Of a DNA stretch of 5,656 nucleotides, positions 1 through 5,477 are shown piece by piece. A program made the position numbers and the translations under genes. The first letter of the stretch is position 1; each line of letters starts with the position of its first letter. The notes below the pieces were generated by a model. That model worked only from the letters and a program-made list of their open reading frames with translations, was not told the DNA's origin and did not search any database. Origin of the DNA: a bacterium (GTDB lineage Bacteria > CBDUZB01 > JAGLHV01). The stretch lies in assembly GCA_023132075.1 (NCBI GenBank), contig JAGLYT010000112.1:1-5656 (forward strand), in the 5' to 3' direction.

Positions 1-177
1 ATGAATGTTATAGCGAAAGAAACAATTCCTGTATGTATTAAAATGTGTGAACCAATTTGTGTAAAAAGCAAATATGCTATTGCTATCGACATTTTTGACC
101 GTCCGGTGGCCAACATTGTTTTGGAGGGTGAGACCAGAATATCTAATTGTCAAGAGGAGGGGAAAGATGTTGAATAA
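1..177 (+). CDS. Small cysteine-containing protein of unknown function (complete or C-terminal part of a longer gene)
   Basis: I do not recognise this protein. The frame opens with ATG at the first base of the window and runs 58 codons to TAA, so it is either complete or the 3' end of a longer gene; no upstream RBS can be checked. Three cysteines are evenly spaced as C-x3-C-x3-C (residues 12, 16, 20) and a fourth is at 50. A hydrophobic, beta-prone stretch follows (about residues 25-47, including YAIAIDIFDRPV). There is no signal peptide or membrane segment. That it is translated is supported by its last 11 bases overlapping the start of the next gene, whose RBS lies inside this frame, as in a coupled operon. 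The evenly spaced cysteines could bind metal or form disulfides, but nothing proves either. An operon role with the downstream helical/Ig-like protein and prenyl synthase is inferred from position only. Confidence 0.5.
   Translation: MNVIAKETIPVCIKMCEPICVKSKYAIAIDIFDRPVANIVLEGETRISNCQEEGKDVE
155..160 (+). promoter_or_regulatory. Ribosome-binding site fixing the ATG at 167
   Basis: A full AGGAGG lies six bases before the ATG at 167. The same reading frame is open further upstream to an ATG at 74, but that one has no Shine-Dalgarno sequence and would overlap most of the preceding ORF. The site therefore decides the start at 167 and shows the two genes overlap by only 11 bp. Confidence 0.85.
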
Positions 178-955
178 AAGTAAGAAAACACCAAAAAGCA
201 GATTAAACATGACCGAAGAAGATTCGACAACAAAGTTTCAAACAGGTGGTTTGGGTTCTAAAAAAGGAAACAAAGAGTGGACAGGAACAGGTGCAGGGGA
301 AAAGAAGAAAATAAGCCAGGATGTAATTAAAGGATTAGCCAATGCTACTTCTCGTGTAGTACGGCAGGCTGCTTCCATTTTGGAAGAAGAAGTCGCTGCC
401 GGTATTGTGGCGGCAAAGGATGTAGAAGACCGTTTGATTAATGTAAAGGATTTACGTTCCGGGAAACCGGATGAGGTAATACACCGCTTTCGGCGTGATG
501 CACACGAGGTAGTGGACATTTTTATTGATTTAGCTCATGCTGCTACTCAGTATGTCGGAGGGCTTGCTCAACGGGTAGTTACTATCCGGGGATCAGAAAA
601 AGGAAAAAAACCGGAATATACGGCTTCCGGGCAATTACCCACGCTTAAAACCAATAAAGCAATGAAACCGGGTGAGAGGGCTAAAATCCCGATGAATTTA
701 GAAAATAACAGTGATAAAATAATGGATAAATTCGGTTTTCACAGTACCGATTTAGTAGATGCTTCCGGTCGTAGGATTGCAGCTGAAAAGATAACATTTA
801 CTCCTTCTGCTCTTTCCCTGGCTCCATATAAAACCCAGAAGGTAATTGTATCGGTAAATATTCCTGCCAAAACCTCCGCTGGTATTTATTCCGGTTTAAT
901 TCGGGCCACAAAGATGGACCAATTACAGGCGATATTGGTAATTCAAGTCGATTGA
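167..955 (+). CDS. Helical (phasin-like?) protein with C-terminal Ig-like beta-sandwich domain
   Basis: This 262-residue protein has no confident family name. Residues 1-50 are Lys/Ser/Gly-rich and probably disordered. Residues about 51-140 form one or more long amphipathic helices rich in Ala, Val, Arg and Glu (for example ANATSRVVRQAASILEEEVA and DIFIDLAHAATQYVGGLAQR), resembling in character phasins and other surface-coating helical proteins. Residues about 165-262 look like an Ig-like/NEW3-type beta-sandwich: a PGE turn, alternating hydrophobics with the N-N-S pair near residue 180, the FTPSALSLAP segment, and an IPAKTSAGIYSGLI strand pair typical of such domains. There is no signal peptide or membrane helix, so it is probably cytoplasmic. 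The start at 167 is chosen for its AGGAGG. It overlaps the preceding small ORF and precedes a polyprenyl diphosphate synthase by 41 bp, which suggests a structural or scaffolding role linked to an isoprenoid product. That role is inference; the domain assignments are by eye. Confidence 0.75.
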   Translation: MLNKSKKTPKSRLNMTEEDSTTKFQTGGLGSKKGNKEWTGTGAGEKKKISQDVIKGLANATSRVVRQAASILEEEVAAGIVAAKDVEDRLINVKDLRSGKPDEVIHRFRRDAHEVVDIFIDLAHAATQYVGGLAQRVVTIRGSEKGKKPEYTASGQLPTLKTNKAMKPGERAKIPMNLENNSDKIMDKFGFHSTDLVDASGRRIAAEKITFTPSALSLAPYKTQKVIVSVNIPAKTSAGIYSGLIRATKMDQLQAILVIQVD

Positions 956-982
956 TTTTGGCGTGATTAGGGGAGAATAATT

Positions 983-988
983 AAGGAG
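983..988 (+). promoter_or_regulatory. Ribosome-binding site of the polyprenyl synthase gene
   Basis: AAGGAG lies eight bases before the ATG at 997, in the 41-bp gap after the preceding stop. No promoter or terminator is visible in this gap, so the synthase is probably read through from upstream. Confidence 0.75.
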
Positions 989-996
989 TCTTATCT

Positions 997-2037
997 ATGC
1001 CTGAGGTTAATCGTTTTGAATTAGTGGAAACAGCCTTAAAACATTATAAAGATATTACGATGGAGACTCTTTTGACTTTTTTACCGTCAAAAGAGCCCAG
1101 GCGGCATCTTTACGATTTAATCCCTTCTTATCCTCTGCGTCCGGGAAAAGGTTTACGTCCCGGATTATGTATGGCTACCTGTGAAGCTTTTGGGGGAAAT
1201 GTCCGTAATGCTCTCAGGTCGGCTGTGGCGATTGAATTGTTTCACAATGCTTTTTTAATTCATGATGATGTGGAAGACGGGAGTGAATATCGCCGGGGAG
1301 AGAAGACTTTACATGCTAAGTATGGAATGGAAATTGCCGTGAATGCCGGTGATGCGATGAATGTTCTTAGCATTCGACCCTTAATGGAAAATCTTACCGT
1401 TCTCGGTCCGGAACTAACCTGGCAAATTTTTACTGAGATTGAGCATATGGTTCGACAGTCGGTAGAGGGACAGGCTATGGAGCTGGGTTGGGTGCATGAT
1501 AATATTTGTGATTTAACCGAAGAAGATTATTTGCGTACGACCCTTAAAAAGACCTGCTGGTATACCTCTATTCATCCCTGTCGAATCGGAGCATTGATTG
1601 CCAGAGGTGGAGAAATGAATTTAGACCGTTTTAATCGGTTTGGCTTTTATATGGGAGCGGCTTTTCAAATCCAGGACGATATTCTTAATCTTGTAGGACA
1701 GCGTAAAAAATACGGCAAGGAAATTGGTGGAGATATCTGGGAAGGAAAGCGCACGGTAATGTTAATTCATTTACTAAACAATTGTACTAAAAGGGAAAAG
1801 GAAAAAATAAAAATATTTTTGTCCCTGCCGCGCAAACAGCGCTTGCCAAAAGATGTTAAATGGGTATATTCTTTAATGTCCAAATATGGGAGTATCGAAT
1901 ATGCCCGCAAGAATGCCAGCCAATTGGCTGGAGCAGCTTTACGCGAATTTTTCGTGGCCTATGGGGACTTGCCGGACACCCAGGCTAAGCAGTTTATTTA
2001 CGACATTGTTCTGTATATGATTGAGCGGGATATTTAA
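997..2037 (+). CDS. Polyprenyl diphosphate synthase (trans-isoprenyl diphosphate synthase family)
   Basis: The 346-residue product is a class I all-helical prenyltransferase that condenses isopentenyl diphosphate with an allylic diphosphate to make a longer all-trans prenyl diphosphate. Visible motifs, in order: the IPP-binding GKGLRP (K51, R54); the first Asp-rich motif DDVED (90-94), which binds Mg-diphosphate, followed by the conserved RRG (99-101); KKT at 184-186; FQIQDDILN (223-231), the second Asp-rich motif, ending in Asn instead of Asp as in many GGPP synthases; and GGDIWEGKRT (244-253). Length is normal for the family (about 290-350). All catalytic residues appear intact. Residues -5 and -4 before the first motif, which influence chain length, are Ala85 and Phe86, so product length (C15, C20 or longer) cannot be called. 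It is the last gene of the left operon, behind the helical/Ig-like protein, and converges on the LolA-like gene with 6 bp between stops. Family call is firm; specificity is open. Confidence 0.95.
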   Translation: MPEVNRFELVETALKHYKDITMETLLTFLPSKEPRRHLYDLIPSYPLRPGKGLRPGLCMATCEAFGGNVRNALRSAVAIELFHNAFLIHDDVEDGSEYRRGEKTLHAKYGMEIAVNAGDAMNVLSIRPLMENLTVLGPELTWQIFTEIEHMVRQSVEGQAMELGWVHDNICDLTEEDYLRTTLKKTCWYTSIHPCRIGALIARGGEMNLDRFNRFGFYMGAAFQIQDDILNLVGQRKKYGKEIGGDIWEGKRTVMLIHLLNNCTKREKEKIKIFLSLPRKQRLPKDVKWVYSLMSKYGSIEYARKNASQLAGAALREFFVAYGDLPDTQAKQFIYDIVLYMIERDI

Positions 2038-2043
2038 ATTTTA

Positions 2044-2874
2044 TTATTTTTTTTGCTGCATCATTTGCTGCATCATTTCCTGCATATTGGGCATACCGGC
2101 TGGCATGGCACTTCCTTTTGTTTCTACCTTGTCCGGATCAAACAAATCATCGGATAATCCCTTGTTTATCTTCAAAGACCGTGTTAATAAAGTAGAGCTA
2201 AGCTGTTTACCCGAATACATTTGAGTTTTATAAGGCGTTTCCCACATACCTTTTATTTTCTTAAAATCAGAGTTTATTATGGATAATACCCTTTCTTTTT
2301 CTCCCTGACCTAACGCTTTAATTAAAAGTAGATTTTTCTTTTCGAGCCATATTTTAGTGAAAGAAAATGAATCAGTGGGTTTGAATTCAACTACATAACA
2401 GTTATGTTTGCCGATTTTTTCAGTGCCGGTAATTTTTGCTTTTGTCGGTAATTGGTCGTACCAGTTTGCACCTGTTTGATAATTTTTTTGTTCTTTCGGG
2501 GAAAGTTTTTTCTTGCCCATAAAAGGTGAAATTACCCACTCATTCCGGCCATCGGAAATAAAGATTGTTTTCATTTGTTTCTTTCCCCCCGGGTTTTCTG
2601 CGTTAGAGGGTGTCGGTATGCTTGTTTCTACACGGGACTTTTTGCCTTTACTATAGATTTTATTTTTTGAGATTACCGGTTTTTTACCACGATGGATTTG
2701 CATTTCCTGAACGATAGTCATATCTTTGACCTCTTTTTCAAAAGAGGCATATTTTGCCTTTAATTTTTTATGAATGCTTGACCATTCTGCGGCAAATCCC
2801 TGGTTTACTCCTAAGGTTAGACTTAAAAAGACCATTAATAATGCGATTTTTACCCGGCTGATTTTTTTTGTCAT
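2044..2874 (-). CDS. Secreted LolA-like (outer membrane lipoprotein-sorting fold) protein with Met/Gln-rich tail
   Basis: The 276-residue protein starts with a classical Sec signal peptide: basic MTKKISRVK, a hydrophobic core to about residue 23, and a likely cleavage after GFA (residue 28). The mature part (about 30-250) looks like the LolA/LolB-like half-barrel family of COG2834: early helix with AKYASFEKEVKDM, RVET (81-84), IFISDGRNEWVISP (104-117), VVEFKPTDSFSFTKIWLEKK (161-180), and SDDLFDPDKV (241-250). Members act in the periplasm or outer envelope and bind lipid or lipoprotein moieties; the specific ligand is unknown, and it need not be the true lipoprotein carrier. The C-terminus (261-276) is Met/Gln-rich with two MMQQ units. 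An in-frame TTG at 2898 would extend it by eight residues, but AGGAGG lies between that codon and the ATG at 2874, so ATG is the start. It is monocistronic in this window, with its own promoter, divergent from the FKBP gene. The family call rests on fold-level pattern recognition. Confidence 0.8.
   Translation of the reverse strand: MTKKISRVKIALLMVFLSLTLGVNQGFAAEWSSIHKKLKAKYASFEKEVKDMTIVQEMQIHRGKKPVISKNKIYSKGKKSRVETSIPTPSNAENPGGKKQMKTIFISDGRNEWVISPFMGKKKLSPKEQKNYQTGANWYDQLPTKAKITGTEKIGKHNCYVVEFKPTDSFSFTKIWLEKKNLLLIKALGQGEKERVLSIINSDFKKIKGMWETPYKTQMYSGKQLSSTLLTRSLKINKGLSDDLFDPDKVETKGSAMPAGMPNMQEMMQQMMQQKK
2052..2087. repeat. Short 12-bp in-frame tandem repeat encoding the MMQQ tail
   Basis: Two exact 12-bp units (tttgctgcatca on the + strand, 2052-2063 and 2064-2075) are followed by a degenerate third (2076-2087). 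They lie in the 3' end of the minus-strand LolA-like gene and encode MQQ-containing units. Unit length is a multiple of three, so copy-number change would keep the frame and only alter tail length. Confidence 0.7.
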
Positions 2875-2884
2875 TTTGCTTCTT

Positions 2885-2890
2885 CCTCCT
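2885..2890 (-). promoter_or_regulatory. Ribosome-binding site of the LolA-like gene
   Basis: On the minus strand AGGAGG (within AAGGAGGAAG) sits ten bases before the ATG at 2874. It lies inside the longer TTG-initiated frame, which rules against the TTG start. Confidence 0.8.
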
Positions 2891-2959
2891 TTTGTCAATT
2901 TTAAAAAAACTATTAATAAATTTTTTAATCTAAAATGCTATCTCAATTATTCACAGGTA

Positions 2960-2988
2960 ATTTTATCACAGTTGAAAAAAAAAGTCAA
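2960..2988 (-). promoter_or_regulatory. Predicted sigma70-type promoter for the LolA-like gene
   Basis: Reading the minus strand, TTGACT (2988-2983) is separated by exactly 17 bases from TAAAAT (2965-2960). Both hexamers are five of six to consensus. Transcription would begin near 2953, giving a leader of roughly 80 bases before the ATG at 2874. A direct repeat of TCACAG (2951-2956 and 2966-2971, + strand) flanks the -10 and could be an operator, but this is weak. Confidence 0.65.
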
Positions 2989-3033
2989 TGCAGAAATGTT
3001 TGTATTGATTCCCACTATTATGTTTGTTTTTTG

Positions 3034-3062
3034 TTGACTTGACCGGAAATAAATGGTAATAT
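3034..3062 (+). promoter_or_regulatory. Predicted sigma70-type promoter for the FKBP lipoprotein gene
   Basis: TTGACT (3034-3039) is followed after 17 bases by TAATAT (3057-3062). An overlapping alternative pairs TTGACC (3039-3044) with TATAAG (3060-3065) at a 15-base spacing. Either would give a 5' leader of about 35-40 bases. The promoter is divergent from that of the LolA-like gene, with the two -35 boxes about 45 bases apart. A short inverted repeat, GTTTA/TAAAC (3065-3081), overlaps the predicted start of transcription. Confidence 0.65.
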
Positions 3063-3095
3063 AAGTTTAGCTTTAGTAAACAAATCATTACGAAA

Positions 3096-3102
3096 AAAGG
3101 AG
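3096..3102 (+). promoter_or_regulatory. Ribosome-binding site of the FKBP lipoprotein gene
   Basis: AAAGGAG lies five bases before the ATG at 3108. A second in-frame ATG at 3129 has a weaker GAGGG just before it; the stronger site favours 3108. Confidence 0.7.
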
Positions 3103-3107
3103 AAAAG

Positions 3108-3716
3108 ATGAGAAAAATTGAGGGTTCAATGAGATTAAGCCGGCTTATTATAGGGTTGTTTTTAGTAATGGGGTTAGTTGGGTGTGGCAAAAAAGAAGAA
3201 AAACCGATAAAAAACGATGAACCATTGGTTGAAGGGGAGAGAAAGGAAAATGCGGCGGAAATAATACCTTTGGAAGAGGGAGGGCAGAAGATGGTGGTTA
3301 GTAAGGGAGATAAAGTAAAAGTGGAATATGTAGGAAGTCTTGAAGACGGAACTGTTTTTGACCGGTCAAAAGAAGGGAATCCTTTAGTCTTTTCCGTAGG
3401 GAGTAGACAGATAATTCCCGGGTTTGAACGGGCAGTGGAAGGAATGAAATTAAATGAAGAAAAAAAAGTAAATATAAACGTAGAGAATGCTTATGGTCCC
3501 AGAAGGGAAGATTTAGTTAGAGATTTGCCCAAATCTTCTTTGCCCGAAGATCTACAGGTGGAAAAAGGGAAAATATTGAGATTAAAAACCGAAGAAGGAA
3601 GAGTGGTAATGGGGAAAGTAGTAGACATAAAAGAGGATAACCTGGCGGTTGATTTTAATCATCCTTTAGCCGGCAAGAATCTTGTTTTTGAAGTGAAAGT
3701 TGTTGGTATCGAATAA
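3108..3716 (+). CDS. FKBP-type peptidyl-prolyl cis-trans isomerase, SlyD-like, exported lipoprotein
   Basis: The product (202 residues) isomerises Xaa-Pro bonds and probably acts as a folding factor in the cell envelope. A short basic N-terminus and hydrophobic segment lead to a lipobox LVGC with Cys26 as the lipidated residue; a charged Lys/Glu linker follows to about residue 62. The FKBP domain begins at VVSKGDKVKVEYVGSLEDG; FKBP pocket residues are visible at Y74, F84-D85, IIPGF (102-106) and NAYG (127-130). Residues about 131-180 match the SlyD-type insert-in-flap chaperone domain, and VDFNHPLAG (181-189) is the hallmark SlyD motif where the chain returns to the FKBP fold. The His/Cys-rich metal-binding tail of E. 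coli SlyD is absent. Starting at Met8 (3129) would give a more typical lipoprotein leader, so the start is uncertain by seven residues. It has its own promoter; the RRM gene follows 90 bp later on the same strand. Confidence 0.93.
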   Translation: MRKIEGSMRLSRLIIGLFLVMGLVGCGKKEEKPIKNDEPLVEGERKENAAEIIPLEEGGQKMVVSKGDKVKVEYVGSLEDGTVFDRSKEGNPLVFSVGSRQIIPGFERAVEGMKLNEEKKVNINVENAYGPRREDLVRDLPKSSLPEDLQVEKGKILRLKTEEGRVVMGKVVDIKEDNLAVDFNHPLAGKNLVFEVKVVGIE

Positions 3717-3790
3717 TTACTTGGTGAGTTTGTTTTTAGTAATGAGATTAAATAGGTAATTTTACAGAATTATGAAAAGTTGAAAGGAAA

Positions 3791-3799
3791 GGGGGGGGG
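3791..3799 (+). promoter_or_regulatory. Nine-G homopolymer forming the ribosome-binding region of the RRM gene
   Basis: A run of nine G ends seven bases before the ATG at 3807 and is preceded by AAAGGAAA. It provides the purine-rich Shine-Dalgarno region; AAAGGA (3784-3789 approx.) is an alternative, but it is rather far away. Homopolymeric G tracts of this length are prone to slippage, so the spacing of the site could vary between cells. A sequencing or assembly miscount of the run is also possible. Confidence 0.55.
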
Positions 3800-3806
3800 A
3801 TAAGAG

Positions 3807-4094
3807 ATGGATATTTATGTAGGTAATTTGCCGGGAGAAATTACCGAAGAGGATTTACAAAAAGTTTTTAAATTTTTCGGAGAAGTGGAAATTATTAGTA
3901 TAATTAAAGATAAACTGACCGGGAAATCAAAAGGGTTTGGTTTTGTTGAGATGTCCCATAGAGTACAAGGGGAAGCGGCGATTAAAGCTATGGATGGAAA
4001 AGAATTTAAAAGACGGGTACTTAAAGTAAGAGAAGTTATTCCCCGTTCCGGAGAGCGTAGAAGCGGTAGCAGTGGAAGGCGGCATTTGCTATAG
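3807..4094 (+). CDS. Single-RRM RNA-binding protein
   Basis: This 95-residue protein is almost entirely one RNA recognition motif, as in the small RNA-binding proteins of cyanobacteria and various other bacteria (Rbp type). RNP2 is IYVGNL (residues 3-8) and RNP1 is KGFGFVEM (42-49), with the aromatic residues that stack on RNA bases (Y4, F44, F46) all present. The remaining pattern fits beta-alpha-beta-beta-alpha-beta: EEDLQKVFKFFGEV for helix 1, EAAIKAMDGKEF for helix 2. After residue 78 a short Arg/Ser/Gly-rich tail follows, which would add nonspecific RNA affinity. It is cytoplasmic and binds single-stranded RNA; the targets are unknown. No clear promoter or terminator is visible in the 90-bp gap before it, so it may be read from the FKBP promoter or from one I cannot recognise. 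Its stop codon directly abuts the ATG of the RNA methyltransferase gene. Confidence 0.95.
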   Translation: MDIYVGNLPGEITEEDLQKVFKFFGEVEIISIIKDKLTGKSKGFGFVEMSHRVQGEAAIKAMDGKEFKRRVLKVREVIPRSGERRSGSSGRRHLL

Positions 4095-5477
4095 ATGCAA
4101 ACAGGTGATAGAGTTAAAATAGAGATAGAAAAATTAGTTTTAGGGGGAGACGGATTAAGCCGTATTGGGCGCTTAGTTGTTTTTGTCCCTTATAGTTGTC
4201 CGGGAGACGAGTTATTAGTAGAGATTATTAAAGTAAAGTCAAATTATGCATCCGCAAGAATAATAGAAATTATTAAACCCTCCAATGAAAGACAAATTCC
4301 TCAGTGTCCTTATTTTTTTCAACCGGGAAAAACAGATTTTTGTGGCGGATGTAATTGGCAGCATCTGGATTATCCTATCCAAGTAAAATATAAACAGGAA
4401 TTAATGCAGGAAACTCTTAAGCAGTTAGGCGGTGTAAATCTTAAGAAGGTGGAAATTAAACCATCCATTCCTTCTTCTTGTATCTGGCGTTACCGTAATA
4501 AAATGCAGCTTCCGGTTAGGAAACAGGAAGGGAAAGTTATAACCGGTTTTTATACTCCCGGGACCCATAAAATAGTAGGTTTTAGCGATTGCATGTTACA
4601 TTCTTCGTTAATGAATAAAATTGTGCAATATTTTGAGGGAATAGTCACGGCTTCTGCAGTTTCTATTTACAATGAAACTACAGGGGAAGGATTATTGCGG
4701 CATTTAGTTTTACGCCAATCATTTTTTAAAGACGAAATTGAATTGAATTTAGTAATAACAAAAAGAAAGATGACCTCAATAAATGTAATTATTAAAAAAT
4801 TGCTCGATAGATTTCCCTCGATTAGCGGGATTTTTATAAATATAAATCCATTAAAAAGTAATGTGATCTTAGGAAACCAGACAATAAAAATTTATGGAAA
4901 AGATTATTTGATGGAAAAACTTGGAAAAAAGAAATATTGTATGTCTCCTACATCATTTTTTCAGGTAAATAAGTCGCAGACAGAAAATCTTTATAAGTTG
5001 GTAGCCGAAGAAGTTAGAGATGAACAGGCAACTTTGTGGGATATTTATTGCGGTTGCGGAACTATTGGATTGTGGTGTGCACCGTTAGTTAAGAAAGTTT
5101 ATGGTATAGAAGAAAGTAAATCTGCTATTCGAGATGCTGAAAATAATGCACGAATGAATAATATTACCAATGCCGATTTTTTTCAAGGTAAAGCTGAAGA
5201 GGTTTTATCCAGGTTTTTAAAAGACAAATATCAAAAGCCTATTAAAAATTCAATAGTGGTTGTGGATCCTCCTCGTGCCGGTTGTTCCCGGGCAGTTTTA
5301 GAAAAGATTAGTAAAATTTATCCATGGAAAATAATTTATATTTCCTGTAATCCGGCCACGTTAGCCAGGGATATTAAATTTTTAAAAGGGAAAGGATATT
5401 ATTTAAAGGAAATACAGTTAGTAGATATGTTTCCTCAAACCTCACATATTGAATGTTTAACCGTTTTGGAAAGATAA
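4095..5477 (+). CDS. rlmD: TrmA/RlmD-family RNA (uracil-C5) methyltransferase
   Basis: This 460-residue enzyme transfers a methyl group from SAM to C5 of a uridine, most likely in 23S rRNA. An N-terminal TRAM RNA-binding domain (about 2-60) contains GDRVKIEIEKLVLGGDGLSR. Predicted 4Fe-4S ligands are C71, C83, C86 and C166. The catalytic domain shows SPTSFFQVN (284-292, with Q290), the SAM-binding loop DIYCGCGTIGL (316-326), VVVDPPRAG (388-396), SCNP with nucleophile C418, and general base E453 in SHIECL. The C418-E453 distance (35) equals that of E. coli RlmD (C389-E424). The first two Fe-S cysteines are 11 residues apart instead of five as in E. coli. The start abuts the RRM stop; the nearest purine-rich site (GGAAGG, 4074-4079) is 15 bases away, so translation probably depends on coupling. 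Family and chemistry are firm; the exact target (U1939, U747, or both, or tRNA U54) cannot be decided, so the symbol is a best guess. Confidence 0.93.
   Translation: MQTGDRVKIEIEKLVLGGDGLSRIGRLVVFVPYSCPGDELLVEIIKVKSNYASARIIEIIKPSNERQIPQCPYFFQPGKTDFCGGCNWQHLDYPIQVKYKQELMQETLKQLGGVNLKKVEIKPSIPSSCIWRYRNKMQLPVRKQEGKVITGFYTPGTHKIVGFSDCMLHSSLMNKIVQYFEGIVTASAVSIYNETTGEGLLRHLVLRQSFFKDEIELNLVITKRKMTSINVIIKKLLDRFPSISGIFININPLKSNVILGNQTIKIYGKDYLMEKLGKKKYCMSPTSFFQVNKSQTENLYKLVAEEVRDEQATLWDIYCGCGTIGLWCAPLVKKVYGIEESKSAIRDAENNARMNNITNADFFQGKAEEVLSRFLKDKYQKPIKNSIVVVDPPRAGCSRAVLEKISKIYPWKIIYISCNPATLARDIKFLKGKGYYLKEIQLVDMFPQTSHIECLTVLER

Noticed and set aside
74-166. Upstream ATG extension of the helical/Ig-like gene by 31 residues
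   Set aside because: No RBS precedes it, it overlaps the small ORF almost wholly, and the extra residues do not resemble the rest of the protein; AGGAGG supports 167.
238-519. Minus-strand ORF of 93 codons
   Set aside because: It lies antisense inside the helical/Ig-like gene, lacks an RBS, and has a Ser/Arg-rich composition typical of a shadow frame.
997-2037. Encapsulin-associated prenyltransferase cargo
   Set aside because: Some family 2 encapsulin loci carry a polyprenyl transferase, but no encapsulin shell gene is in the window and the enzyme lacks a long disordered targeting extension.
2052-2087. CRISPR-like or phage att-like repeats
   Set aside because: The units are 12 bp, directly contiguous with no spacers, and are explained by the coding repeat in the LolA-like tail.
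2021-2224. Plus-strand 67-codon ORF across the convergent junction
   Set aside because: It is the antisense of the 3' end of the LolA-like gene; its Cys/Ile-rich composition comes from the repeated CAT/TGC bases and it has no RBS.
2774-3037. Plus-strand 87-codon ORF over the LolA-like start and intergenic region
   Set aside because: It is antisense to the signal-peptide region and crosses both predicted promoters; low-complexity content and no RBS.
2966-3190. Minus-strand 74-codon ORF upstream of the LolA-like gene
   Set aside because: It overlaps the divergent promoters and the FKBP start in antisense, has no RBS, and looks like AT-rich noise.
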